From positions 1,488,001 to 1,552,000 of the forward strand of contig CP051187.1 of assembly GCA_038087035.1 (NCBI GenBank): 64,000 nucleotides of DNA, given 5' to 3'. The notes below the pieces were generated by a model. It ran no database searches and had not been told where the DNA came from. It saw only the letters and a program-made list of their open reading frames with translations. The position numbers and the translations under genes were made by a program. The stretch comes from Gloeotrichia echinulata CP02. Lineage in GTDB: Bacteria > Cyanobacteriota > Cyanobacteriia > Cyanobacteriales > Nostocaceae. Shown here in pieces: positions 8,738-17,017 of this stretch (position 1 is the first letter of the stretch; every line of letters starts with the position of its first letter).

Positions 8738-9358
8738 TCAAAGGATGTACAACAATCCGAACAAAATGATCCAAATTACATCAACGAAGTGCCAATAAAT
8801 TTCCGCAGCCTCGATACCGAAACGCTTTTCGCTACTGTAGTGACCCGGAAGGCGCGATCGCCACAATACAGCCAAAATCGCCAAAACGCCGATAGTCACG
8901 TGTAAACCGTGGAAACCAGTCAACACATAAAAGGAACTAGCAAACAAATTGGTAGTTAAACCAAATTCCAGATGTGTATATTCATACACCTGACCTACCA
9001 AGAAAATCACACCCATCGCCGCCGTAATTGCCAACCAAATTTGCGTACCCCGCGTATCATTCTTTTTGATAGCAGTATCAGCATTGTGCATCACAAAACT
9101 GCTAGCAATCAGATTCACAGTGTTAAAACTCGGTAACAATAGTTCCAACTCCGGCGTACCTTCAGGAGGCCAGACAGGTAAAGTAGAACGGAAAGCCAAA
9201 TAAGCGCCGAACAACCCCATAAAAATCATACCTTCAGCCACCAGAAAAACAAATAGACCAAACAAACGATGGTCTGGATGTTCTTCGTGATGATCTACGG
9301 CTGCAGTATGGTGATAATTCAGTTCAGTTTTAGCTGGGTCAATAGTTTGACTTTGCAT
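8738..9358 (-). CDS. ctaE: cytochrome c oxidase subunit III
   Basis: A 206-residue integral membrane protein of the heme-copper oxidase subunit III family (coxC). Five hydrophobic helices are visible, including LFGLFVFLVAEGMIFMGLFGAY and the C-terminal HFVDVIWIILFGLLYIL; GFHGLHVTIG is a family motif. The shorter five-helix form is normal for bacteria. It is the last gene of ctaC-ctaD-ctaE and is followed by a strong terminator. It works in the respiratory terminal oxidase of thylakoid and/or cytoplasmic membrane. Confidence 0.95.
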   Translation of the reverse strand: MQSQTIDPAKTELNYHHTAAVDHHEEHPDHRLFGLFVFLVAEGMIFMGLFGAYLAFRSTLPVWPPEGTPELELLLPSFNTVNLIASSFVMHNADTAIKKNDTRGTQIWLAITAAMGVIFLVGQVYEYTHLEFGLTTNLFASSFYVLTGFHGLHVTIGVLAILAVLWRSRLPGHYSSEKRFGIEAAEIYWHFVDVIWIILFGLLYIL

Positions 9359-9379
9359 GAATTTTGTAGATAGATGAAA

Positions 9380-9490
9380 GGGTTAAGAGTCAAGGAGTCA
9401 AGGAGTCAAGGGTCAAGGGTTAAGGGTCAAGGGTCAAGAATTAATATTTTGACTCTGGACTTTGGACTCTGGACTCTGGACTCTGGACTT
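9380..9490. repeat. short tandem repeats between ctaD and ctaE
   Basis: The spacer consists of tandem GTCAAGG-type heptamers (GAGTCAAG, GGGTCAAG) followed by GACTCTGG-type heptamers. Such seven-base repeats are common in heterocystous cyanobacteria. The two blocks are partly complementary, so the mRNA spacer could fold. Confidence 0.7.
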
Positions 9491-11191
9491 TTATCCTTGA
9501 GTTGGCTCAGGTTCGGCTGTTAAAACAGAGTTCGTCCCAGCAGACAACACAGGATTAGGGTCAGATAAAGCCTTGGACAAACCATAGTCATAGGGACCAG
9601 TAGCCAGAACTGGGAGTGTCTCAAAATTCTCAATCGCAGGAGGTGAGCTAGTCATCCACTCTAAGGTCAATCCATTCCAAGGATTATTACCTGCTTTTTC
9701 GCCGTACAACCAACTCCAAATGGCGTTGACAATGAAGGGTAATGTCGAAACTGCAAGTATGTAAGAGCCATACGTACAGATTTCATTCAAACTGGTGAAT
9801 TGGGGGTCATATTGGGCAATTCGGCGGTTCATACCCATTAACCCTAATTTGTGCATGGGTAAGAAAGTCATGTTCAGGCCGACGATAGTCAAAGCAAAGT
9901 GAACCTTACCCCAAAATTCGTTGACCATGCGTCCGGTGATTTTCGGAAACCAGTGATAAATGGCAGCAAAAATCCCTAACACACTACCACCAAAAAGGAC
10001 ATAGTGCAGGTGGGCTACCACAAAATAGGTGTCATGAACGTGAATATCAAAAGGAACAGCAGCCAACATCACGCCACTAATTCCGCCGATCACAAAGGTG
10101 CCGACAAAGCCGATAGCAAATAGCATGGGAGTGTTGAGACGAATTTTTCCGCCCCACATCGTCGCCACCCAACTGAAAATTTTAATTCCTGTGGGTACGG
10201 CAATGATCATGGTAGTGATCATAAAGAACATCCGCAACCAACCGGGGACACCGCTGGTAAACATGTGGTGCGCCCAGACGATCAGCCCTAAAAAGCTAAT
10301 AGCTAAACTGGAATAGGCGATCGCTTTATAGCCAAAAATCGGCTTGCGAGAATGTACGGGAATGATTTCGGAAATTGCCCCAAAGAAGGGCAAAATCATG
10401 ATATACACCGCTGGGTGGGAGTAAAACCAGAACATGTGCTGGTATACCACCGGATCACCGCCACCAGTGGGGTTAAAAAATGTTGTACCGGCTAATAAAT
10501 CAAAAGAAAGCAGAATTAAACCGGCTGCTAACACCGGAGTTGATACAAGAACCAAGGCCGAAGTAGATAACATCGCCCAGCAAAATAAGGGCATTTGGAA
10601 AAGCCCCATACTGGGAACACGCATCTTGATAATGGTGACGAGGAAATTCAGCGCCCCCAAAATCGACGAAGTACCTAACAGCAAGACGCTGATAATCCAA
10701 ATAGCCTCACCTACCTCACCTGTAACCAAACTCAAGGGAGGGTAGGAAGTCCAACCCGCATCAGGTGCATCACCCACCACTAGACTGGCGATGAGTAACA
10801 AACCTGCAGGCGGAATCATCCAAAAAGCTACACCATTCAACCGTGGGAATGCCATATCCCTAGCCCCAATCATCAGGGGAATCAGATAATTAGCAAACCC
10901 AGCACCGGCGGGCACAATCCACAAGAAAATCATGATTGTGGCGTGGAGGGTGAACAGGCTGTTATAGACTTCTGGGGTAACAAAATCTACATCTGGGGTG
11001 CGGAGTTCTGTCCGCACCAAGTCAGCCATCACACCGCCAATGCAGTAAAAAATAAACGAAGTGACTAGGTATTGAATCCCAATTACCTTGTGGTCAGTGT
11101 TGAAGCCAAAATAGTCTCGCCAATGTCTTTTCCCTGGTTCTTCACTCAGGGCGGGGATATTAGCAGTTTCTTGCAACTGAGCTTGTGTCAT
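9491..11191 (-). CDS. ctaD: cytochrome c oxidase subunit I
   Basis: The catalytic heme-copper subunit, 566 residues (coxA). The copper-B/cross-linked Tyr motif is SHPAVY, i.e. the YSHPxVY form of A2-type oxidases without the K/D-channel Glu of A1 enzymes. The heme ligand motif HDTYFVVAHLHYVLFGG is intact. About twelve helices are visible. It reduces oxygen with electrons from cytochrome c or plastocyanin and pumps protons. The ATG follows the heptamer-repeat spacer after ctaC. The C-terminal 50 residues are hydrophilic. Confidence 0.97.
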   Translation of the reverse strand: MTQAQLQETANIPALSEEPGKRHWRDYFGFNTDHKVIGIQYLVTSFIFYCIGGVMADLVRTELRTPDVDFVTPEVYNSLFTLHATIMIFLWIVPAGAGFANYLIPLMIGARDMAFPRLNGVAFWMIPPAGLLLIASLVVGDAPDAGWTSYPPLSLVTGEVGEAIWIISVLLLGTSSILGALNFLVTIIKMRVPSMGLFQMPLFCWAMLSTSALVLVSTPVLAAGLILLSFDLLAGTTFFNPTGGGDPVVYQHMFWFYSHPAVYIMILPFFGAISEIIPVHSRKPIFGYKAIAYSSLAISFLGLIVWAHHMFTSGVPGWLRMFFMITTMIIAVPTGIKIFSWVATMWGGKIRLNTPMLFAIGFVGTFVIGGISGVMLAAVPFDIHVHDTYFVVAHLHYVLFGGSVLGIFAAIYHWFPKITGRMVNEFWGKVHFALTIVGLNMTFLPMHKLGLMGMNRRIAQYDPQFTSLNEICTYGSYILAVSTLPFIVNAIWSWLYGEKAGNNPWNGLTLEWMTSSPPAIENFETLPVLATGPYDYGLSKALSDPNPVLSAGTNSVLTAEPEPTQG

Positions 11192-11194
11192 ATG

Positions 11195-11334
11195 TCTTTT
11201 GTCATTTGTCCTTTGTCAGTTGTCCTTTGTCCTTTGTCCTTTGTCTTTTGTCCTTTGTCAGTTGTCAGTTGTCATTTGTCCTTTACTAATGACTAATGAC
11301 CAATGACTAATGACTAATGACTAATGACCAATGA
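11195..11334. repeat. heptamer repeat tract between ctaC and ctaD
   Basis: The whole spacer is built from TTTGTCC, TTGTCAG and TGACTAA-like heptamers in tandem, switching from pyrimidine-rich GTCCTTT units to ACTAATG units near 11287. The two halves differ in strand sense (TTAGTCA against TGACTAA). It separates two cotranscribed genes and leaves no room for a gene. Confidence 0.75.
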
Positions 11335-12429
11335 CTAATGTTGATGAGCCGCGTGAACCTGATGAAGCATTTCTGGGTGAATTCCCATGTCCTTGGTGTA
11401 AGGGGCGAGAAATTCATCTGGGGTGAGATCGGCTGGGTTAACAGCAACGGCTTGATTGAGGGTTTCGCGGCTAGCAAGTAGCTGCTCTTGCATCCATTTC
11501 TCAAACGCTTCCTCTGACTCAACGACTACTTGGGTTCTCATTGCACCGTGGTAGGGGCCACAAAGTTCGGCACAGATCAGGGCATAATCACCTTCTTTTC
11601 TAGGTGTGAACCGAAATTCGCTCTGCCTACCGGGGATCGCATCTTGCTTCAGGCGGAACTCTGGCACCCAGAAAGCGTGAATCACATCGCTAGCGGTCAT
11701 ATTGATTTGCACTTGACGCCCGATGGGAACATGCAGTTCACCTGTAGTTATACCAGTTTCTGGGTATGTGAATAGCCAGGCGTACTGTAGACCAGTGATA
11801 TTGACGAGTAATTCCCGTGGTTCGCTTGCTTTTTCAGGACTAGGGTTAATGGTGGGAGCTACACTCTCATCACCAGGGGGATTCTGCATATCGGACATTT
11901 CATCAGCATTGCCGACTTCTGCAGTAGCTGGTTCTGGGAGTGGTGCCTCAGATTGCTCTTGACTGAGGCTGGGTTCACTGCTGGGTGGTGTATCGCTTAA
12001 AGTTGCGGCCATTGCCATCCCAGGCATTTTCATTGCATCCTGAGTCATTGGGGCTTCATGGATAGCATGGGGATCGAAGCCGCCAATGTCATTATATACT
12101 TCAAAACTGTAAACAGAAATACCAATCACGATAATTGCTGGGATCGCCGTCCAGAGGATTTCTAGAGGCACATTGCCCTCAATTGGTGGGCCATCTTCAT
12201 TGTCACCAGCACGCCGGCGGTATTTAAATGCAGCGTAAATCAAGGCACTTTCTACTATCAGAAATATCCCTGTAGAGACGATCATCATCGCGTTAAACAG
12301 ACCATCCACTAAGACGGCTTCATCCGTGGCTGCTGTAGGCAACAGTCCGTGATTTTGACCGTACCAAAGGCTGACCAGCGTTAGCACGATGCCAATGAGT
12401 AATGTCCAGATGGAACTTGGAATTTTCAC
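11335..12429 (-). CDS. ctaC: cytochrome c oxidase subunit II
   Basis: A 364-residue CuA subunit (coxB). Two N-terminal helices (MMIVSTGIFLIVESALIYAA and ILWTAIPAIIVIGISVYSF) anchor a periplasmic/lumenal cupredoxin domain. CuA ligands are visible in DVIHAFWVPEF and in CAELCGPYHGAM. Between helix II and the cupredoxin core there is an extra acidic, Pro/Ser/Glu-rich insert of roughly 90 residues (about residues 115-200), longer than in many homologues. First gene of the minus-strand operon; the promoter must lie between 12430 and the tnpB remnant or beyond it. Confidence 0.95.
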   Translation of the reverse strand: MKIPSSIWTLLIGIVLTLVSLWYGQNHGLLPTAATDEAVLVDGLFNAMMIVSTGIFLIVESALIYAAFKYRRRAGDNEDGPPIEGNVPLEILWTAIPAIIVIGISVYSFEVYNDIGGFDPHAIHEAPMTQDAMKMPGMAMAATLSDTPPSSEPSLSQEQSEAPLPEPATAEVGNADEMSDMQNPPGDESVAPTINPSPEKASEPRELLVNITGLQYAWLFTYPETGITTGELHVPIGRQVQINMTASDVIHAFWVPEFRLKQDAIPGRQSEFRFTPRKEGDYALICAELCGPYHGAMRTQVVVESEEAFEKWMQEQLLASRETLNQAVAVNPADLTPDEFLAPYTKDMGIHPEMLHQVHAAHQH

Positions 12430-12576
12430 GGCTTACTTAAACTGAATTTACTACGTTATCTCAAAGCTGCCCACTTACCAAGGTAGTCCAGCCTATAAGA
12501 TATTGGGTCTAACGGTCTGAAATTTTTATTAATTTTTTTGGCTACATAACTAATCTTGATTGACATCCTCCCACCA

Positions 12577-13870
12577 CTAATTCGGAGTACCGAATATAGT
12601 GGGGGATTCCAAAGATCGCTCTTTGGGTTTCCTCTTTCCACGACCCGACTTACTTGGAGGAGTTTCCCCACCCATACAGAGGTCGATGTCTCCAGAGGCG
12701 TTAGTTCCGACGTGACCCGCCGTACTCAATCCTTTTGCTAAAATGTTCCGCGCTGCGTTCCAGTCCCTATCTTGGGTATGCCCACAATGAGGACAAATAT
12801 GAGTTCTGGTGCTAAGAGTCTTTTTGACAACCTCTCCACAATTAGAGCAATTCTGTGAGGTGTAGTGTGGTGTCACAGCAACCGTGACAACACCAAACAC
12901 CTTACCAAAATACTCAACCCATTCACGAAACAGCGACCATGAAGCGTCACTAATCGACTTAGCCAATCGGTGATTTTTCACCATATTCCGCACCATCAAA
13001 TCTAGCCTTCGGCAACGGCTTCGCCGAACATACGCCACGAGGTCGTTAGACTTCACCACGCACCTTGCTGTCTTAACAGCAAAATCTTTACGCTGGCGAC
13101 TTACTTTGAGGTGTTTACGAGCAAGTTTATTTCTAAACTTAATTCTATTTTGAGAACCTTTTCTAGTCTTAGACATCCGCCGTTGCAAACGCCTCAAGGA
13201 CTTTTCACTTTTACGAAGATGTCTAGGGTTGGCGACTGTTTCTCCGTTACTATCTGTATAGAAGTGGTTTAACCCCACATCAATACCAATAGTTTTACCA
13301 GTTGGTTCTCGCTTTTCTACTCGTTTATGGTCGATGCAAAACTGGCAATAATAGCCATCTGCACGACGCACAACCCGCACCCTTTTAAACTGTTTCTTGT
13401 GGTAGAAATGCAGGTCACTGGTTCCCCAGAGTTTGAAAGTTCCCGCTTTAAATCCATCAGAAAAAGTGATATACCTGCGGTCATCAGAAAGTTTCCATCC
13501 ACAAGTTTTGTACTCAACAGAACCATGTGTTTGTTCTTTCTTAAACTTTGGATATCCCTTTTTTCCTGGCTTATTTTTCTTGCAGTTATCAAAAAACCGA
13601 GCAATAGCAGACCACGCTCTTACCCTTCGGGAAGGCTTCGCCAACAGCACTAGCTTGACGAGCCATCGAATTAAGCTTGGCGACCCAAGGAAACTCAATA
13701 TTAGCCGCAAGTACAGCGCAGAACTTACTGAGGTCGTATCGCCCAATACCCTTGTTATCCATCCAGTATCTAAGGCTGGCATTGCGAACAAAACGGGCAG
13801 TTCTAATCGCTTCATCAAGCGCTTGATACTGTCCGTCTTCTCCCTCAAGTTTGGCCTCAAATACCAGCAT
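12577..13870 (-). pseudogene. tnpB: TnpB of an IS200/IS605-type element, frameshifted
   Basis: RNA-guided nuclease/transposon protein, broken. The N-terminal part (from MLVFEAKLEGEDGQYQALDE, start 13870) is in one frame and the rest in another; the shift falls exactly at a small palindromic insert (GGCGAAGCCTTCCCGAAGG, about 13623-13650). A second related insert (about 13010-13036) lies where the RuvC-II segment AYEDL is expected and removes the catalytic Glu. The RuvC-I Asp (IGIDVGLN) and the zinc motif CSNCG...CPHCG and DRDWNAARN remain. A hairpin near 12567-12605 (CCACTA/TAGTGG) marks the right end. The element sits in the ctaA-ctaC divergent promoter region. Confidence 0.85.
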
Positions 13871-13985
13871 ATTTACGTCATGTACATTAACGTAAACTAT
13901 AACATGGATTGGCAAAAAACTCAACTGTTCCCTTTCCCTTACTGGCTTACAGCCAGTTGTGGTCGGGGAACGTTTCGTTTTTTAC

Positions 13986-14181
13986 CCTCGATTCATCTCG
14001 CCGCCAAATCAAAGATTATGGCGGGAGCCTTCTCTCCGATTTAGGTAAAAAAGATTTATCAGATATTGCCAAGAGTAAATCTCAATCAATCGAAAAATTT
14101 AAGGAAAAATTTAGAAAGGTGAAATTAATTGCCATTTATCAACAGTTGAGAACTGGAAAAATCCCTAAAGCTTTAGGCTAA
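13986..14181 (+). pseudogene. possible gene fragment of unknown origin
   Basis: An open frame reading SLLSDLGKKDLSDIAKSKSQ and ending KIPKALG has plausible coding composition but no convincing start; its upstream part merges with the tnpB left end. It may be the 3' end of a gene cut by the insertion. No family recognised. The rest of the 450-base gap up to ctaA shows nothing certain. Confidence 0.25.
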
Positions 14182-14319
14182 AAGTGGCTAGAGTGATTCA
14201 AAGTATAAGTGAAAGCAAATTTAGAAACCCTGGTCGTATAAGCTAGGGTGGAGATGGGTCGTGACTGACAACTTAAAGAATTTTGATAAATATTCAAGAG
14301 CGGGCATAAGGAATCGTCC

Positions 14320-15303
14320 ATGAGCCAATTTGTCCTACAACAACAAAATGAAGCGGCAACCCTGCAGCAAAAACCCCAGGAATTAATTCGGCGCTTGGTG
14401 TGGAAAATTTGCATAGCCACCTTGATTTTGATGGCGATCGGCAGTGCTACCCGCGTGATGAATGCTGGACTTGCTTGCCCAGACTGGCCGTTATGCTACG
14501 GGGAATTAGTACCAGCCAAGCAAATGAACCTCCAGGTGTTCTTGGAGTGGTTCCACAGGTTAGATGCAGCCTTGATAGGTGTCAGCGCGATCGCACTTGT
14601 GGGCCTATCCTGGTGGTATCGTCGCGCTTTACCCACCTGGCTACCTTGGGCATCCACGTTTGCCCTGTTTTTAATCGTCTTTCAAGGCATTTTGGGTGGA
14701 CTCACCGTCACCGAATTGTTGAGGTTTGATATCGTTACCGCTCACTTAGGAACGGCGTTATTGTTTTTCACCACCCTACTGGTCATCGGCACCGCACTCA
14801 CCCCATATCACGGAACTGGAACTGTGGGCAAGTTACCTTGGTTAGGTTTAACTGCCAGCGTTTTAGTTTACCTGCAAAGTCTACTAGGTGCTTTGGTCGG
14901 TTCCCGTTGGGCACTTCACCAATGCTTTGGTGCGTCTCAACTTTGTAATGTAATGTACAGCCATATTTTTGGCTTAGTCCCACCAACCGTGGCAATCTTG
15001 GCTGTGGTCTTCATCTCCTGGCGCACACCAGCACTACATCCGGCTTTGCGACGACTGGCAAACATGGCTGGTGGGTTATTAATTTTACAAATCCTCTTGG
15101 GCGTTGCTACTTTCCGATTACATCTCCAAGTCGAGCCGCTCACCGTCTCTCACCAAGCTATCGGAGCTACTTTGTTGGGTGCTTTAGTTGCTTTCACAGT
15201 TCTAGCACTCCGCGACTGGGCTGCTAGCCGTGAAATCAACACTTACCCTGCTGATTTCACAGCAGCTGCTACAAGGAAAGAAGCACAGGTCAACGGGGGC
15301 TGA
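14320..15303 (+). CDS. ctaA: heme A synthase
   Basis: A 327-residue COX15/CtaA-family membrane protein with eight predicted helices in two four-helix halves. Conserved heme-ligand histidines are visible in EWFHRLDAALIG, VTAHLGTALLF, MYSHIFGL and SHQAIGATLLG; the CPDWPLCYG loop has the paired cysteines typical of type-2 enzymes. It oxidises heme O to heme A for the oxidase encoded divergently. It is followed 239 bases later by ctaB on the same strand. Confidence 0.95.
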   Translation: MSQFVLQQQNEAATLQQKPQELIRRLVWKICIATLILMAIGSATRVMNAGLACPDWPLCYGELVPAKQMNLQVFLEWFHRLDAALIGVSAIALVGLSWWYRRALPTWLPWASTFALFLIVFQGILGGLTVTELLRFDIVTAHLGTALLFFTTLLVIGTALTPYHGTGTVGKLPWLGLTASVLVYLQSLLGALVGSRWALHQCFGASQLCNVMYSHIFGLVPPTVAILAVVFISWRTPALHPALRRLANMAGGLLILQILLGVATFRLHLQVEPLTVSHQAIGATLLGALVAFTVLALRDWAASREINTYPADFTAAATRKEAQVNGG

Positions 15304-15542
15304 CTATCAAAAACTTCGCCCACGAATCGGAGTTTTGGGCATGGTTCATGGTGAATGGGAGAGCCACTGCGGTGGACTGGTTCCCCTGCATCTAGCAAGT
15401 GGCGTCATAGGGAAGAGTTCCCAATGCCCAATGCCCAATGCCCCAAGTCGGCGGCTGCTCTCCCTCTAGACCCTCAAGGTTGATTAAGTTTTTCCCGCCG
15501 ACTTCCAATGAAGTTGTTAAAAAATAAGGAACTAGAGCCAAA

Positions 15543-16496
15543 ATGATTGAGACTAATGTCTCTCGCCACCACGAAACATTTCTACAGGTAATTCAAAGCT
15601 ACTACCAGCTAACAAAACCTCGTATTATCCCGTTGCTTTTGATTACCACTGCTGGCAGTATGTGGATTGCTGCTAAGGGAGAAGTAGACCCATTACTGTT
15701 ACTAGTAACTCTTACTGGTGGCACTTTGGCTGCTGCTAGCGCCCAGACGATTAACTGTATCTATGACCGAGATATTGATTATGAAATGGAGCGGACGCGC
15801 CATCGTCCCATGCCTTCCGGTAAGATACAGCCGCGTGAGGCGCTGATTTTTGCTATTGTTCTGGCTGTGCTTTCTTTCACAATACTTGCAGTATTCGCCA
15901 ACATCCTAGCCGCCCTGCTAGCATTCTCTGGTATTGTATTCTACATCTTAGTTTATACCCACTGGTTGAAACGCCACAGTACCCAAAATATTGTGATTGG
16001 TGGGGCTGCTGGGGCAATTCCGGCCCTGGTAGGCTGGGCTGCTGTTACGGGTACTTTAAGCTGGGCAGCATGGTTAATTTTTGCTATCGTCTTTGTCTGG
16101 ACACCGCCTCATTTTTGGGCATTAGCTTTGATGATTCGGGATGATTACGCAAAAGTTGGGATACCAATGCTACCAGTAATTGTGGGCGATACAGCCACAG
16201 TGCGACAGATTTGGTATTACACCTTGGTAACAGTTATTGCCACACTGTTATTAGTGTTTCCCTTGCACGCTACTGGGATTGTTTATGCGGCGATCGCCCT
16301 GTTTTTGGGAGGATTGTTTATTCACAAGTCTTGGCGCTTGTTGCAAAACCCAGAGGATCGGACTGTCGCTAGAGAGTTATTTCTCTATTCCATCTCCTAC
16401 ATGATGCTGTTGTGTCTGGCTATGGTGGTGGATAGTTTACCTATTACCCATAATCTAGTTAATGCGGCAATTGATCAGCTGCATTTTATTAGTTAG
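15543..16496 (+). CDS. ctaB: protoheme IX farnesyltransferase (heme O synthase)
   Basis: A 317-residue UbiA-family prenyltransferase with about nine helices. The Asp-rich prenyl-diphosphate site is NCIYDRDIDYEMERTRHRPM, and a second conserved loop is FVWTPPHFWALAL. It adds a farnesyl group to heme B, the step before CtaA. The 239-base spacer from ctaA contains CCCAATG heptamers in tandem (about 15419-15444). Confidence 0.95.
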   Translation: MIETNVSRHHETFLQVIQSYYQLTKPRIIPLLLITTAGSMWIAAKGEVDPLLLLVTLTGGTLAAASAQTINCIYDRDIDYEMERTRHRPMPSGKIQPREALIFAIVLAVLSFTILAVFANILAALLAFSGIVFYILVYTHWLKRHSTQNIVIGGAAGAIPALVGWAAVTGTLSWAAWLIFAIVFVWTPPHFWALALMIRDDYAKVGIPMLPVIVGDTATVRQIWYYTLVTVIATLLLVFPLHATGIVYAAIALFLGGLFIHKSWRLLQNPEDRTVARELFLYSISYMMLLCLAMVVDSLPITHNLVNAAIDQLHFIS

Positions 16497-16666
16497 GTTA
16501 GGGTAATGATTGCGATCGCGTTACCTTTTGTGGGCGCGATCGTAGTTTAAGGAAATGTTTAAACGCAGAGGGTCGCGGAGGTAAGCGCAGAGGGTCGCGG
16601 AGTTTTTAAGTAGAATTTTATTAATAGGTAGTTTTATCCAAAAGCTTGATTTAATTATCAATAAAA

Positions 16667-16909
16667 ATGTTGACACATTACATAAATACAGCAATGCACA
16701 AAGCAACTTATGAGTTGCTTGAGGATGGGACTTTTTATAGCGAAATTCCTGATTGTCCTGGTGTTTGGGCGAATGCTGCAACACTGGAAGCTTGTCGGGA
16801 TAATTTGCAAGATACTCTTGAAGGATGGATTATTTTAGGATTGCGTTTAGGTCATACTTTACCGATACTTGATGGTATTGATCTGAATTCCAGCAAACAG
16901 GTTGTCTAA
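16667..16909 (+). CDS. hicB: HicB-like antitoxin
   Basis: An 80-residue protein with the HicB partial RNase H-like fold: ATYELLEDGTFYSEIPDCPGVWANA, then TLEACRDNLQDTLEGWIILGLRLG. In working modules HicB neutralises the HicA mRNA interferase. Here the partner directly downstream is only a fragment, so this antitoxin is orphaned. The start MLTHYI is retained because related proteins begin this way. Upstream, AACGCAGAGGGTCGCGGAG is repeated twice. Confidence 0.8.
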   Translation: MLTHYINTAMHKATYELLEDGTFYSEIPDCPGVWANAATLEACRDNLQDTLEGWIILGLRLGHTLPILDGIDLNSSKQVV

Positions 16910-16995
16910 TGCCACCTTTTGGATCAATTAATCGGCGGGATTTGATTTGTTACCTAAAAATGGAATCAATGTAATACCGTTTCACTTTAATTAAC
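16909..16995 (+). pseudogene. hicA: truncated HicA toxin
   Basis: The ATG overlaps the last base of the hicB stop. The frame reads MPPFGSINRRDLICYLKNG, which matches the HicA N-terminus, then leaves the family and stops after 28 codons. The double-stranded RNA-binding core with the catalytic His (normally GSHH/GGKH) is absent. Toxin activity is therefore lost. Confidence 0.65.
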
Positions 16996-17017
16996 TGAAA
17001 ACTGCTGTAATGGAAAA

